Origin: Jeotgalibacillus sp. ET6
Lineage (GTDB): Bacteria; Bacillota; Bacilli; Bacillales; Jeotgalibacillaceae
Assembly (NCBI RefSeq): GCF_029667115.1
Contig: NZ_JARUIU010000002.1
Location: 496,001-560,000 of the forward strand
Reading direction: 5' to 3'
DNA length: 64,000 bases
A program made the translations under genes and the position numbers. The notes under the pieces were generated by a model that was given only the letters and a program-made list of their open reading frames with translations, was not told the DNA's origin and searched no databases. Below, piece after piece: positions 1 through 7,931 of the stretch. Positions within the stretch are counted from its first letter, which is position 1; each line of letters opens with the position of its first letter.

Positions 1-5
1 TTTAT

Positions 6-1949
6 TTACTCTATTACTTTTATAAACCTGCTTAACTTAGCATCATATACACCAACGAGTTCTTCAACACCGTTTGTGACTTTGAAAATTTCAGCGCCAT
101 CTTGTGGCTTCATGAAACTTCTTGCTTCAAATTCTGGAATTAAACTTCCATCTCTAGCAGAAGTAAATCCATTACCAGTTTGAGGATAGCCAAAAGAGGA
201 CTTAGCATTTGGTGTGTCAGAAAGCTTATTAGAATATGGTATTTCTAACTTATTTACTTCTTCAGACTTAAATCGAATGACTGCATAGTCAGTATCTTTA
301 GAAAATTTTGTTCCCGGGTAATCTAAACGAAGCCCGTCAAAGACATCGCTCGCTGAATTTAGATGTTTCACATCGTTGGCTTTAGCTATACATCCTCCTA
401 TTGCTGCATAAGGATCTGTATCTTTCAAATAATTTTCAATATCACCTGTTGAAATGACTTTTTGTAACATTGTATTTTTATCAGGTGATGGTACTGCATC
501 CCTAAAATTCTTTAAAACTGCTTTTTCTGCATCGGAAAGGTTATCGACTTTACTCATTACCAAAACATGCAGCTCTGTTTCACTGATCTCATGTTTAGTC
601 AATAAACTTTTAAAAGTAGTAGAGGATTTAAAACTATCTAGTTGCATAAAATTACTCTTATTAAGAGGAGGTTTAACCAAATCATCCGTCCTCTTAGGAA
701 CACTACCCAATACATCAGCCCCATTGCCTTTAACCATTTTCATCCCCGCGCCAAATGGAAGCATGGAGCCCATCATGAGCATTTCGGTTCTTTGTTCTGC
801 GGTGACTTCGTTGCCTAGGAGGTCCTGGCCGAAAAAGAAGCCGGATAATCCGTTGGCGCTGACGAGGCCGTAGATGCCTTTTTCTGCGTGGGAGACGCGG
901 GTGAAGGCCTGGGTACTGGATTTAAATGCGGTCAGCGGTGCGGTGGCTGCTTTTGATCCTTTTGAGACTGCGAATACGGCTTTTCCACCCTTAGCTACTT
1001 TGGAGGCGGGTCCGAGAATCGGGACGATGCCTGCTGCGGCCCAGGCGGCTGCGGCGGTTCGTTCAGAGGCGCTGAGCTCCCGGCCGGTGACAGGGTCGAC
1101 GCCGGTTGATGCTCTCACTGTATCATAATAGCCTGAAAATTCGCCAACGAAGTTTTTCGTGCCGTCCAGAAATTTTTGAAGTCCGGAGCGGGCATCAAGT
1201 TCGGCTTGCCGTGCCTGGGCTTCGCGTGCTTCGTGCAGCTGTTGTTTATGCTGAATGTATTCGGTGCTGCGCTGCTGGGATGCTTCGATGGCAGCATGGG
1301 CTTCGCTGTTTTCATAGGCGTGTACATTAAAAGACATGGGCGAGAATGTTCCGTTTTGTGTGGTGGCTTGAAGCAATCCTTCGATCAGGGCAAGAATCAG
1401 TGTTTCAGATTCAACTGACAGACCGTACTCATCGGTCAGAACCTGATCAAGCTCTTCCATTTGTTCAACCGTGTCATCTCGCTTGTTTTTCGCGTCCTGC
1501 ATGGATAGTTCAATCTGGGATGGGGAGTAGGCTTCAAGTGAGACAAGATCTCGGATGCGCGAGAGGATCGCGGATAGATCCTCGTGCTGCTGCTGAATCA
1601 TGTCCGCTGTTCGTTTGTGAGCGGCATTCAGGTCGTCTTCCAGGAAAGGTCCATCCATCTTCGTACTGCCGCCGAGTTTGCGGTCTTCTGCCATCGCTCC
1701 GACATCTTCCATAAACGCAATTTGCTGCTCCACCAGCTGCAGCCACATGTCCACGACATCGATTTGGGCGGTGAAAAATCCTTTAATGGCTTCGGCTGCT
1801 TTTCCTTCAAACGCTTCGCCAAGGTCCGTTACGGCTCTCATTTTTTCCCGTAAGACGTCCAGGCTTTCGCGAAAGGTGACGTACTGGTTTACACGCTCTT
1901 CCATCGTTTCTTTTAAAGCGGCTGCATCATATCTGACTGTTTGCGTCAT
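6..1949 (-). CDS. LXG-domain polymorphic toxin (type VII secretion effector)
   Basis: 647 aa. Residues 1 to about 210 form the helical LXG region that targets such proteins to the type VII (Esx/Yuk) secretion system. Residues about 270-400 carry the Ala/Gly-rich pre-toxin TG-type segment (GYYDTVRASTGVDPVTGREL, then a hydrophobic stretch around GIVPILGPASKVAKGGKA). The last roughly 210 residues are the variable toxin module, with GGCIAKANDVKHL, LRLDYPG, AVIRF, TGNGFTSA and IPEFEA as visible landmarks. I do not recognise its enzymatic class. The start ATG has an AAAGGAAGTG ribosome site 4-6 bases upstream. The stop lies at bases 6-8, so the expected immunity gene would begin beyond the left edge. 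The 3' third is visibly more A+T-rich than the LXG part, as expected where toxin tips are exchanged by recombination. Confidence is high for the family and low for the toxic activity. Confidence 0.9.
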   Translation of the reverse strand: MTQTVRYDAAALKETMEERVNQYVTFRESLDVLREKMRAVTDLGEAFEGKAAEAIKGFFTAQIDVVDMWLQLVEQQIAFMEDVGAMAEDRKLGGSTKMDGPFLEDDLNAAHKRTADMIQQQHEDLSAILSRIRDLVSLEAYSPSQIELSMQDAKNKRDDTVEQMEELDQVLTDEYGLSVESETLILALIEGLLQATTQNGTFSPMSFNVHAYENSEAHAAIEASQQRSTEYIQHKQQLHEAREAQARQAELDARSGLQKFLDGTKNFVGEFSGYYDTVRASTGVDPVTGRELSASERTAAAAWAAAGIVPILGPASKVAKGGKAVFAVSKGSKAATAPLTAFKSSTQAFTRVSHAEKGIYGLVSANGLSGFFFGQDLLGNEVTAEQRTEMLMMGSMLPFGAGMKMVKGNGADVLGSVPKRTDDLVKPPLNKSNFMQLDSFKSSTTFKSLLTKHEISETELHVLVMSKVDNLSDAEKAVLKNFRDAVPSPDKNTMLQKVISTGDIENYLKDTDPYAAIGGCIAKANDVKHLNSASDVFDGLRLDYPGTKFSKDTDYAVIRFKSEEVNKLEIPYSNKLSDTPNAKSSFGYPQTGNGFTSARDGSLIPEFEARSFMKPQDGAEIFKVTNGVEELVGVYDAKLSRFIKVIE

Positions 1950-1984
1950 CGCTTCACTTCCTTTAGTTTCTACTATTTTCCTTT

Positions 1985-2014
1985 ATTGTAATGAACAACA
2001 TCCATCCGCTTCAA
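1985..2014 (-). promoter_or_regulatory. Candidate sigma-A promoter of the LXG gene
   Basis: On the minus strand TTGAAG (2014-2009) is followed after 18 bases by TACAAT (1990-1985), 36 bases before the start codon. Spacing and position fit a vegetative promoter. Identified by eye only. Confidence 0.45.
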
Positions 2015-2115
2015 CTTTAAATAGGAAAAGACTTGAAAATAGGCTATTAGTCACAAACAGAAGGCTTACTTCTTTTGTCTATTGAAAAAGAACCGCTACT
2101 TTTCTCGAAAAATCG

Positions 2116-2142
2116 TTAATGATATGTCAAAGAGGCCGATAT
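2116..2142 (+). promoter_or_regulatory. Sigma-D (flagellar) promoter of flaG-fliD-fliS-fliT
   Basis: TTAA at 2116-2119, a 15-base spacer, then GCCGATAT at 2135-2142. The known SigD consensus in Bacillus is TAAA-N15-GCCGATAT, so the -10 is perfect and the -35 matches 3 of 4. It lies 34 bases before flaG, the first gene of a late flagellar operon that SigD controls in B. subtilis. Confidence 0.85.
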
Positions 2143-2176
2143 AAACAAAAAGAACCCTAAAAGGCGGGTGCCGAGT

Positions 2177-2554
2177 ATGGAGAAGGTTATGTCATCTTTA
2201 ACGACCAGGGAAATTGCTTCACAGTCATTGCCTCAAAATGCCCCAAAGGTAAACGAAGGAAAAGAAAGTTCTGCAAAAGAAGTCGTGGAGCTCAATCATG
2301 GACCAGGTTTTGCTTCACGCATTGATACCACTAAGGTAGATAAAATCGTGAAAAGCATGAATGAGTTTTTAGCAGCTTCTCCAACGCCTACACATATAAA
2401 ATTTGAATTTCATGAAGGCCTGAAGGAATATTACGTAACCGTGGTGGATGAAATGACAAAAGAAATTGTGCGGGAAATCCCGGCAAAGAGGATGCTTGAT
2501 ATGCACGCATCGATGACCGAATTTTTAGGATTGCTGGTAGATAAAAAGATCTGA
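2177..2554 (+). CDS. flaG: FlaG family flagellar protein (YvyC)
   Basis: 125 aa from ATG 2177. An in-frame GTG at 2168 is rejected because the ribosome site AAGGCGG (2161-2167) abuts it, while ATG 2177 sits 9 bases away. The C-terminal 60-70 residues form the FlaG fold (THIKFEFHEGLKEYYVTVVD, then a conserved IVREIPAKRMLDMHASMTEFLGLLVDKK-like end). The N-terminus is low-complexity and polar. FlaG proteins affect filament length; YvyC is the B. subtilis equivalent, also directly upstream of fliD. First gene of the SigD operon, 15 bases before fliD. Confidence 0.85.
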   Translation: MEKVMSSLTTREIASQSLPQNAPKVNEGKESSAKEVVELNHGPGFASRIDTTKVDKIVKSMNEFLAASPTPTHIKFEFHEGLKEYYVTVVDEMTKEIVREIPAKRMLDMHASMTEFLGLLVDKKI

Positions 2555-2569
2555 GGGAAGTGAAGCGAA

Positions 2570-4045
2570 ATGAGTATGAGAATTAACGGACTTGCTAGCG
2601 GCATGGATATTGATTCGATTGTGAAAGAGATGATGAATGCCAATCGGGTGCCGCTCGATAAATTGACGCAGCAAAAGCAGTATACAGAATGGCAGCGGGA
2701 TAATTACCGTGATTTAAATAGGAAAATGAATGACTTCAGCAATCTTATTTTTGATACGGTGCTGCGGCCTTCAACGTTTTCACAAAAAACAGTGACGAGC
2801 TCTTCGCCTGACGTTTCCATCAGAAGTCTTTCTGCGACAAGCGATATGGGCGGGACCATTAATGTCAGCCAGGTGGCGCGTGCTGCGACTCTTCGAAGCG
2901 ACGCGAAAATTGGGCTTGATCCCTCTGCCAAGCTCGGCGTTGCGGGTGATCCTGAACAAACGATCACGATTCAGACGATTAACGAGAAGGGGGAGCTTGA
3001 TCCCGAAGGCTACACCTTAACGTTTAATCCAGCTGAAGAATCAATGAATTCATTAATTGAGAAGATTAATAAAAACGCGAACGTCAACATGTTCTACGAT
3101 TCATTTACCGATACCGTTTCTATGTCGTCCAAACAAACCGGAAAAGTAGAGGGAGGCGTTGAGATTAAGCTGACAGGAGACTTTTTTGCAAATACCCTAA
3201 AGCTTGATGAAGCCAATATCGTTCCCGGCCAAAATGCCAAGTTTACTTACAACGGTCTTGAGACAGAACGGTTTTCCAATAAGTTTACGCTAAATGGCTT
3301 TGAATTTACGATCAATGAAGCCAGCAGCAAGGACATACAATTTAACTCGTCGCCTGATACAGAAAAAATCTTTGAATCGATCCTGAAATTTACGGACGAA
3401 TACAATAAACTCATTGAAGAAATCAGCAAGAAAACATCTGAAACCAGATACCGTGATTTCCCTCCTTTAACAGATGCACAGCGCTCTGAATTAACCGAAA
3501 AAGAAGCAGAGCTGTGGGATGAAAAGGCGATGAGCGGAACCTTGCGTGGAGATGCCACGTTAAACGGCTCCCTGAACAAGATGCGTCAGGTTTTATACAG
3601 CGCAGTCGAAGGGCTTGGCGATGCGAACCGCCTGTCTGAGTTCGGCATTACGACGTCAAACAACTACCGTGACGGCGGCAAGCTGATTATTGATGAAACG
3701 AAGCTGCGGGCGGCCATTTCAGATAATCCGACTGCCATTTATGATGTGTTTGCAAAAGACAGTCCTGTGAAAGAAGAACAGGGCCTTGCCAGAAGATTAA
3801 GAGAAACGATTTCTGCGACAAGAGACGATATTATTGCCAAAGCGGGCCGGGATACGAGTGTGGGCAATACCTATGCCATTGGCCGGAATCTTGAAAATAT
3901 GGATGACCGGATCGACCGGTTTGAATCCAGGCTGGCGATGCTTGAGAGCCGCTATTATAAACAGTTTTCAGCGATGGAAGTGGCAATTCAAAAAGCCAAT
4001 CAGCAATCCGCCTATCTGATGCAGTCATTTAGCGGAGGCATGTAA
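2570..4045 (+). CDS. fliD: Flagellar filament cap protein FliD (HAP2)
   Basis: 491 aa. FliD caps the growing filament and folds exported flagellin subunits at its tip. The N-terminal FliD_N region opens with MSMRINGLASGMDIDSIVKE, the typical start of the family. The middle holds the variable D2/D3 domains, and residues about 270-490 are the FliD_C region, ending in the helical tail LAMLESRYYKQFSAMEVAI that packs in the cap. A GAGGGAAGTGAA ribosome site precedes ATG 2570. Length is normal for Bacillus. Second gene of the SigD operon, followed by its usual partner fliS. Confidence 0.96.
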   Translation: MSMRINGLASGMDIDSIVKEMMNANRVPLDKLTQQKQYTEWQRDNYRDLNRKMNDFSNLIFDTVLRPSTFSQKTVTSSSPDVSIRSLSATSDMGGTINVSQVARAATLRSDAKIGLDPSAKLGVAGDPEQTITIQTINEKGELDPEGYTLTFNPAEESMNSLIEKINKNANVNMFYDSFTDTVSMSSKQTGKVEGGVEIKLTGDFFANTLKLDEANIVPGQNAKFTYNGLETERFSNKFTLNGFEFTINEASSKDIQFNSSPDTEKIFESILKFTDEYNKLIEEISKKTSETRYRDFPPLTDAQRSELTEKEAELWDEKAMSGTLRGDATLNGSLNKMRQVLYSAVEGLGDANRLSEFGITTSNNYRDGGKLIIDETKLRAAISDNPTAIYDVFAKDSPVKEEQGLARRLRETISATRDDIIAKAGRDTSVGNTYAIGRNLENMDDRIDRFESRLAMLESRYYKQFSAMEVAIQKANQQSAYLMQSFSGGM

Positions 4046-4077
4046 GTTAAGCGTTAAAAGGAAAAAGGAGTGTCAAC

Positions 4078-4479
4078 ATGGCTATTCATAACCCGTATGC
4101 TGCCTATCAGCAAAATTCTGTCACGACAAAAAGTCCAGGCGAGCTGACTCTTATGCTCTACAATGGCTGCATTAAATTTATCCAACAGGCCAAGCTTGCG
4201 ATTGAGGATCAGAATATCGAAAAAAGAAATGAATCGATTCAAAAAGCGCAGAAAATCATTCAGGAGTTTATGGTGACCCTGAATATGGATATTGTGGTGT
4301 CTCAAAATATGATGGTGATGTATGACTACATGAACCGCCGTCTGATGGAAGCGAATATCAACCATGACCGCGCCATTCTTGAAGAAGTGGAAGGCATGGT
4401 AACAGAGCTTCGCGACACATGGAAAACGGTTATCCAGACGCAGCGTCAAAAGCAATTTGGTGCAGGAAATCAGGCATGA
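4078..4479 (+). CDS. fliS: Flagellin export chaperone FliS
   Basis: 133 aa, all-helical FliS family. The N-terminus MAIHNPYAAYQQNSVTTKSP and the following GELTLMLYNGCIKFIQQA are hallmark FliS segments. FliS binds the C-terminal helices of flagellin in the cytoplasm, prevents premature polymerisation and delivers it to the FlhA export gate. AAAAGGAG lies 8 bases before ATG 4078. The TGA stop overlaps the fliT start (ATGA), so translation of the two is probably coupled. Confidence 0.96.
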   Translation: MAIHNPYAAYQQNSVTTKSPGELTLMLYNGCIKFIQQAKLAIEDQNIEKRNESIQKAQKIIQEFMVTLNMDIVVSQNMMVMYDYMNRRLMEANINHDRAILEEVEGMVTELRDTWKTVIQTQRQKQFGAGNQA

Positions 4480-4823
4480 GTGCAGTCGAACATTGCCTTC
4501 GTTTAACTAAAGCGATTTATTCCATCTTGCTTAACGGAAAGAAGGAAAACCGTGAAGAGTGGATCGATCAGGTAAATGCTCTTTTTGATGAAAGAGAAGA
4601 GCTTTTTCCGCAAATCAGTGAGCCTTTTTCACCCGAGGAGCGCGAAATGGGCAACCAGATTGTCAGCTTAAACAGCCGCATACAGGAGCTGTTGGCGACC
4701 AATCATCTTCATTTGCAGGATGAACTGTCGAGTTTGCGGTCTAAAAAGACGAATATGAAAAAGTACATTAACCCGTACGATCAGGTTAATCGCGACGGCA
4801 CCTTTTACGATAAGCGAAATTAA
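4476..4823 (+). CDS. fliT: Flagellar protein FliT
   Basis: 115 aa starting at ATG 4476, which overlaps the last bases of fliS. An upstream in-frame ATG at 4419 lies inside fliS and would add 19 residues out of keeping with the family. The protein is helical, with a charged middle (EEWIDQVNALFDEREELFPQI) and a C-terminus ending in NPYDQVNRDGTFYDKRN, which resembles Bacillus FliT. In other bacteria FliT is an export chaperone for the cap protein FliD; in Bacillus the role is less well defined. Last gene of the operon; a long terminator hairpin follows. Confidence 0.85.
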   Translation: MSAVEHCLRLTKAIYSILLNGKKENREEWIDQVNALFDEREELFPQISEPFSPEEREMGNQIVSLNSRIQELLATNHLHLQDELSSLRSKKTNMKKYINPYDQVNRDGTFYDKRN

Positions 4824-4831
4824 TCAAGCGG

Positions 4832-4898
4832 CCCTTGAAGGCACTGAATCAGACTCTGTTTAAAGAGGAGACCAGTGCCTTCAAGGGTATTTTTTGTT
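4832..4898 (+). terminator. Rho-independent terminator of the fliD operon
   Basis: A perfect 15-bp stem (4832-4846 with 4873-4887, CCCTTGAAGGCACTG) closes a 26-base loop and is followed by TATTTTTTG. It ends nine bases after the fliT stop and marks the end of the conserved flagellar block. Confidence 0.9.
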
Positions 4899-4900
4899 TA

Positions 4901-4916
4901 AGTTGTACGCACAATT
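4901..4916. promoter_or_regulatory. AraR-type operator, distal copy
   Basis: AGTTGTACGCACAATT matches the B. subtilis AraR operator ATTTGTACGTACAAAT at 13 of 16 positions and keeps the palindromic core TTGTACG-ACAA. It lies upstream of the abfA promoter. A second box lies about 102 bases downstream, compatible with cooperative binding through DNA looping, which is known for AraR. Confidence 0.7.
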
Positions 4917-4970
4917 TAGGACTGAGCTGGGAAAACAGCTTTATTTTTCACTTAATTTTCTGAAAACTTA

Positions 4971-5018
4971 CTTGTCAAGAACCGACTAACTCTATAAACT
5001 AAAATTGTACGGATGAAT
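4971..5018 (+). promoter_or_regulatory. abfA promoter with proximal AraR-type operator
   Basis: A likely -35 (CTTGTC/TTGTCA, 4971-4977) and -10 TATAAA (4993-4998) are separated by 15-16 bases. Directly downstream, AATTGTACGGATGAAT (5003-5018) matches 12 of 16 bases of the AraR operator and would cover the transcription start, a position where a bound repressor blocks transcription. Confidence 0.6.
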
Positions 5019-5102
5019 TATTCTATTTATCTCTTAATCTCAAAGAAGAACGGACAAATTCCTGCATAAGGAGAACTGTTTGTTGAACTCATTCAAAGAA
5101 AA

Positions 5103-5118
5103 ATGAAAGCGATCTCAT
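5103..5118 (+). promoter_or_regulatory. CcpA catabolite-response element (cre)
   Basis: ATGAAAGCGATCTCAT matches the cre consensus WTGNAANCGNWWNCAW at 15 of 16 positions. It lies between the promoter and the abfA start, where cre sites act as roadblocks or operators for CcpA-HPr-Ser-P. Arabinan-degrading genes of B. subtilis have the same dual AraR/CcpA logic. The HprK needed to make HPr-Ser-P is encoded at 47639. Confidence 0.7.
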
Positions 5119-5141
5119 TTTGTGCAAAGGAGAAGATAACC

Positions 5142-6626
5142 ATGAATAAAGTAACCATCAATGCAGATTTGGAACAGGGAAAAATAAATAAAAATATTTA
5201 CGGACATTTTGCCGAGCATCTTGGAAGATGTATTTACGAAGGCATCTGGGTGGGGGAGGATTCACCGATTCCCAACACCAATGGAATCAGAAATGATGTG
5301 GCAGAGGCGTTAAAGAACCTTCATATTCCGGTGCTGCGATGGCCTGGGGGCTGTTTTGCAGATGAGTATCATTGGAAGGATGGCGTTGGTCCCCGTGAGC
5401 AGCGTAAGCGAATGGTGAATACGCATTGGGGAGGCGTTGTGGAGAACAATCACTTTGGCACGCATGAATTTATGATGCTGTGCGAGATGCTTGGAACGGA
5501 GCCCTATATTTGTGGAAATGTCGGCAGCGGAACGGTTCAGGAAATGTCTGAATGGGTGGAATACATGACCTTTAACGGAGAGTCTCCGATGGCGGACTGG
5601 CGCCGGCAAAATGGCCGGGAAAAGCCTTGGAAGCTTACATACTTTGGCGTGGGGAATGAAAACTGGGGCTGCGGCGGACATATGCGGGCGGAATATTATG
5701 CTGATTTGTACCGTCAGTATCAAACCTATGTACGAAATTACGGTGAAAATAAACTGTACAAAATTGCAGGCGGCGCTTCTACAGCTGATTATCATTGGAC
5801 AGAAGTGCTGATGCGCGAAGCAGCTCCTATGATGGACGGGCTGAGTCTGCACTATTACACGACTCCTGGAGATTTTTCAAAGAAGAAAGGATCTGCGCTG
5901 GATGCAACCGAGCAGGAGTGGTTTATCACGCTGCAAAAAGCGATGTACATGAAGGAGCTTATCTCAAAGCATGCGGTGATCATGGATAAGTATGATCCGG
6001 AAAAACGGGTCGGGATGATCATTGATGAGTGGGGCACCTGGTTTGATGTGGAGCCCGGAACAAATCCCGGATTTCTCTATCAGCAAAACACTATTCGTGA
6101 CGCCGTTGTGGCAGGTGTGCATTTTCATTTATTTCATGAACACAATGACCGCGTTCAAATGGCGAATATTGCCCAAACCGTCAATGTTCTTCAGGCCATG
6201 ATCTTAACAGAAGGAGAAAAAATGATTCTGACGCCAACTTATCATGTATTTGAAATGTTTAAGGTTCATCAGGACGCAGTCAAGCTTGAAATGGATGTAA
6301 AGTGTGATACGTATGAATTGAATGGAGAACAGCTGCCTTCTGTCAGTGCTTCTGCTTCAAGAAGCAAGGAAGGAAATGTCACGATCAGCTTATGCAATTT
6401 AAACTATCGTGAAGAATCCGTTGTTTCCATTCAGCTTCGCGGACTAGTTGGGGAGATCAATGAGGTTTCCGGCAGGGTGCTGACAGGAAATGAGGCAAAT
6501 GCGCACAATACATTCGAAGAGCCTCACCGGGTTCAGCCTGGAGAACTGGAAAGCTTCACCCTCCAGGATGGGGAACTGACGGTTACACTGCCTGCCATGT
6601 CCGTTTCTGTTTTAACTATCATATAG
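5142..6626 (+). CDS. abfA: GH51 alpha-L-arabinofuranosidase
   Basis: 494 aa, intracellular (no signal peptide). It releases terminal arabinofuranose from arabinan and arabinoxylan oligosaccharides. The start is ATG 5142 with AAAGGAG 9 bases upstream; the in-frame ATG at 5103 lies inside the cre site and lacks a ribosome site. The N-terminus shows [18 protein letters not shown] and [14 protein letters not shown], typical of GH51. The acid/base Glu is E173 in [11 protein letters not shown] and the nucleophile is E296 in IIDEWGTW, close to the positions known for Geobacillus AbfA. The C-terminal part is the beta-sandwich domain. The gene is isolated from the araBAD-type genes usually nearby but carries AraR-like and cre sites. 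The DUF6171 gene follows after 12 bases. Confidence 0.95.
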   Translation: MNKVTINADLEQGKINKNIYGHFAEHLGRCIYEGIWVGEDSPIPNTNGIRNDVAEALKNLHIPVLRWPGGCFADEYHWKDGVGPREQRKRMVNTHWGGVVENNHFGTHEFMMLCEMLGTEPYICGNVGSGTVQEMSEWVEYMTFNGESPMADWRRQNGREKPWKLTYFGVGNENWGCGGHMRAEYYADLYRQYQTYVRNYGENKLYKIAGGASTADYHWTEVLMREAAPMMDGLSLHYYTTPGDFSKKKGSALDATEQEWFITLQKAMYMKELISKHAVIMDKYDPEKRVGMIIDEWGTWFDVEPGTNPGFLYQQNTIRDAVVAGVHFHLFHEHNDRVQMANIAQTVNVLQAMILTEGEKMILTPTYHVFEMFKVHQDAVKLEMDVKCDTYELNGEQLPSVSASASRSKEGNVTISLCNLNYREESVVSIQLRGLVGEINEVSGRVLTGNEANAHNTFEEPHRVQPGELESFTLQDGELTVTLPAMSVSVLTII

Positions 6627-6638
6627 AGGTGACAGGAG

Positions 6639-6878
6639 ATGACTGAAAAAAGAGGATGTAAAAGCTGTGGTTTTCCCGAATCCATTGACTTCGACCAACT
6701 GATGGAAGGGGCTGAACAGACTGCATCAGATGAACTGTACGAGCAAAGACTGGATCTTTGTATGGCCTGTCCGTCCCTCCTATACGGCTCGACCTGTTCA
6801 TTCTCTGGTGACATCGTCCATTATCGCGCGCTTTTTAAAGAAAAGAGCTGTCCACGTCCGGGCAGCTCTGTTTGGTGA
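6639..6878 (+). CDS. Small cysteine-rich DUF6171-type protein
   Basis: 79 aa with CKSC (residues 7-10) and a later CMACPSLLYGSTC plus one more Cys near the end. The pattern suggests a metal-binding (zinc ribbon-like) fold. It resembles the uncharacterised Bacillales DUF6171 family. No membrane segment or signal peptide. GAGGTGACAGGAG precedes the start, and the gene lies 12 bases after abfA, so it is probably cotranscribed. The function is unknown; the link to arabinose use may be only positional. Confidence 0.7.
   Translation: MTEKRGCKSCGFPESIDFDQLMEGAEQTASDELYEQRLDLCMACPSLLYGSTCSFSGDIVHYRALFKEKSCPRPGSSVW
6844..6869 (+). terminator. Hairpin overlapping the end of the DUF6171 gene
   Basis: AGAGCTGTCC and GGGCAGCTCT form a 10-bp stem with one G-U pair and a 6-base loop, within the last codons of the gene. 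The following T-run is weak (GTTTGG), so this may be a weak terminator or only an RNA structure. Confidence 0.35.
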
Positions 6879-6995
6879 TGGACGCTTATTTTTCTGAAAA
6901 TATAGTTAAAATAGACCTTTTTCTTTAGAAAGTTTGCTATGATAATAAATGGAAAAAGTCCCACCTATTTAACTATTTTTCCCGCAGACTTCTAA

Positions 6996-7931
6996 ATGGT
7001 TGCTCTGTTTAAGGCTAAAGGAGTTTTTAAGATCGAGAAAATTACCCCCGTTCACGTACTGAAACTAACATTTATCTCTATCGTAAAATTGATGGTTATG
7101 ATTATCAGCATTTGCAGTATCGCGTCTCTGCCTTATCTGCTCACATCAAGTAAAATGGAAGAGGCTGCTGTTGGATTTTTCCCTGTTAATTATGTGCAGG
7201 AAATTGCCGCAGCTCTGATCGGTCTATTAAGTTTCTATGATCGGGAAGAAACGACCTTTCGGGGTGTTCATATTGATATGGGCTATATGCTGGAAGCCTA
7301 CCAATACTCCATGTCTATTTTACTCATGTCATTAGGCATTGCTTTTGTGGTTGTACTGATTTTTACGTATTTGTATCATTTGCTAACCAATCGCATGAAA
7401 AAGTTCGCAAAGTGGATTTTGGTATTTTTGGACTGCATCCCTGATGTGATCTTAATTTTGATTTTCCAATTAAGCGTCATCCTGTTATATAAAGAAACCG
7501 GTTTTAAGCTGCTTAAGCTTTACGGGATCGGAAATGATGTTTACTTGCTGCCGGTGATTTGTTTAAGCATTACGCCGACTGTGCTTCTGTTAAAGATTTC
7601 TTTACGAATTCATGATGATGAACAAAGAAAGGAATACATAGATTTTGCCCTATCTAAAGGACTTTCGCGGCAATATGTTTTTTTGATTCATGTGTTAAGA
7701 AATATCTTTTTTTCGATCACTAATCATGTGGGGTTAATTTACTGGATGATGCTTTCAGGCCTCATTGTGATTGAGTATTTATTTGTTATTCAAGGCTTTA
7801 CGATGATTCTTTACCGCGCAAATGACAGCAGTATATTGGCTATTGCGATTATGCTTTTTTTAATTCCCTATGTACTCTTGCAAGGGGTCTTTTCACAGAT
7901 TAATAAAAGGAGAGTGAATGATGAAAACTAA
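6996..7931 (+). CDS. ABC transporter permease, Dpp/Opp B-like
   Basis: 311 aa, about six membrane segments. The inner-membrane permease fold (BPD_transp_1) is visible in the second half, with the cytoplasmic coupling segment EYIDFALSKGLSRQYVFLIHVLRN, which has the usual spacing of an EAA loop. In DppB/OppB-type systems this subunit pairs with a C-type subunit, here the next gene. No ATPase or binding protein is encoded nearby. The start is uncertain: ATG 6996 has almost no ribosome site, while a strong AAAGGAG (7017-7023) lies inside the reading frame with only ATC (7032) or ATT (7041) at usable distance. The substrate is unknown; peptide, nickel or similar by family. Confidence 0.75.
   Translation: MVALFKAKGVFKIEKITPVHVLKLTFISIVKLMVMIISICSIASLPYLLTSSKMEEAAVGFFPVNYVQEIAAALIGLLSFYDREETTFRGVHIDMGYMLEAYQYSMSILLMSLGIAFVVVLIFTYLYHLLTNRMKKFAKWILVFLDCIPDVILILIFQLSVILLYKETGFKLLKLYGIGNDVYLLPVICLSITPTVLLLKISLRIHDDEQRKEYIDFALSKGLSRQYVFLIHVLRNIFFSITNHVGLIYWMMLSGLIVIEYLFVIQGFTMILYRANDSSILAIAIMLFLIPYVLLQGVFSQINKRRVNDEN

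Noticed and set aside
454-1714. Several plus-strand open frames of 70-139 codons opposite the LXG gene
   Set aside because: They lie wholly antisense to a well-supported coding region, lack ribosome sites, and encode Ser/Arg-rich low-quality sequence.
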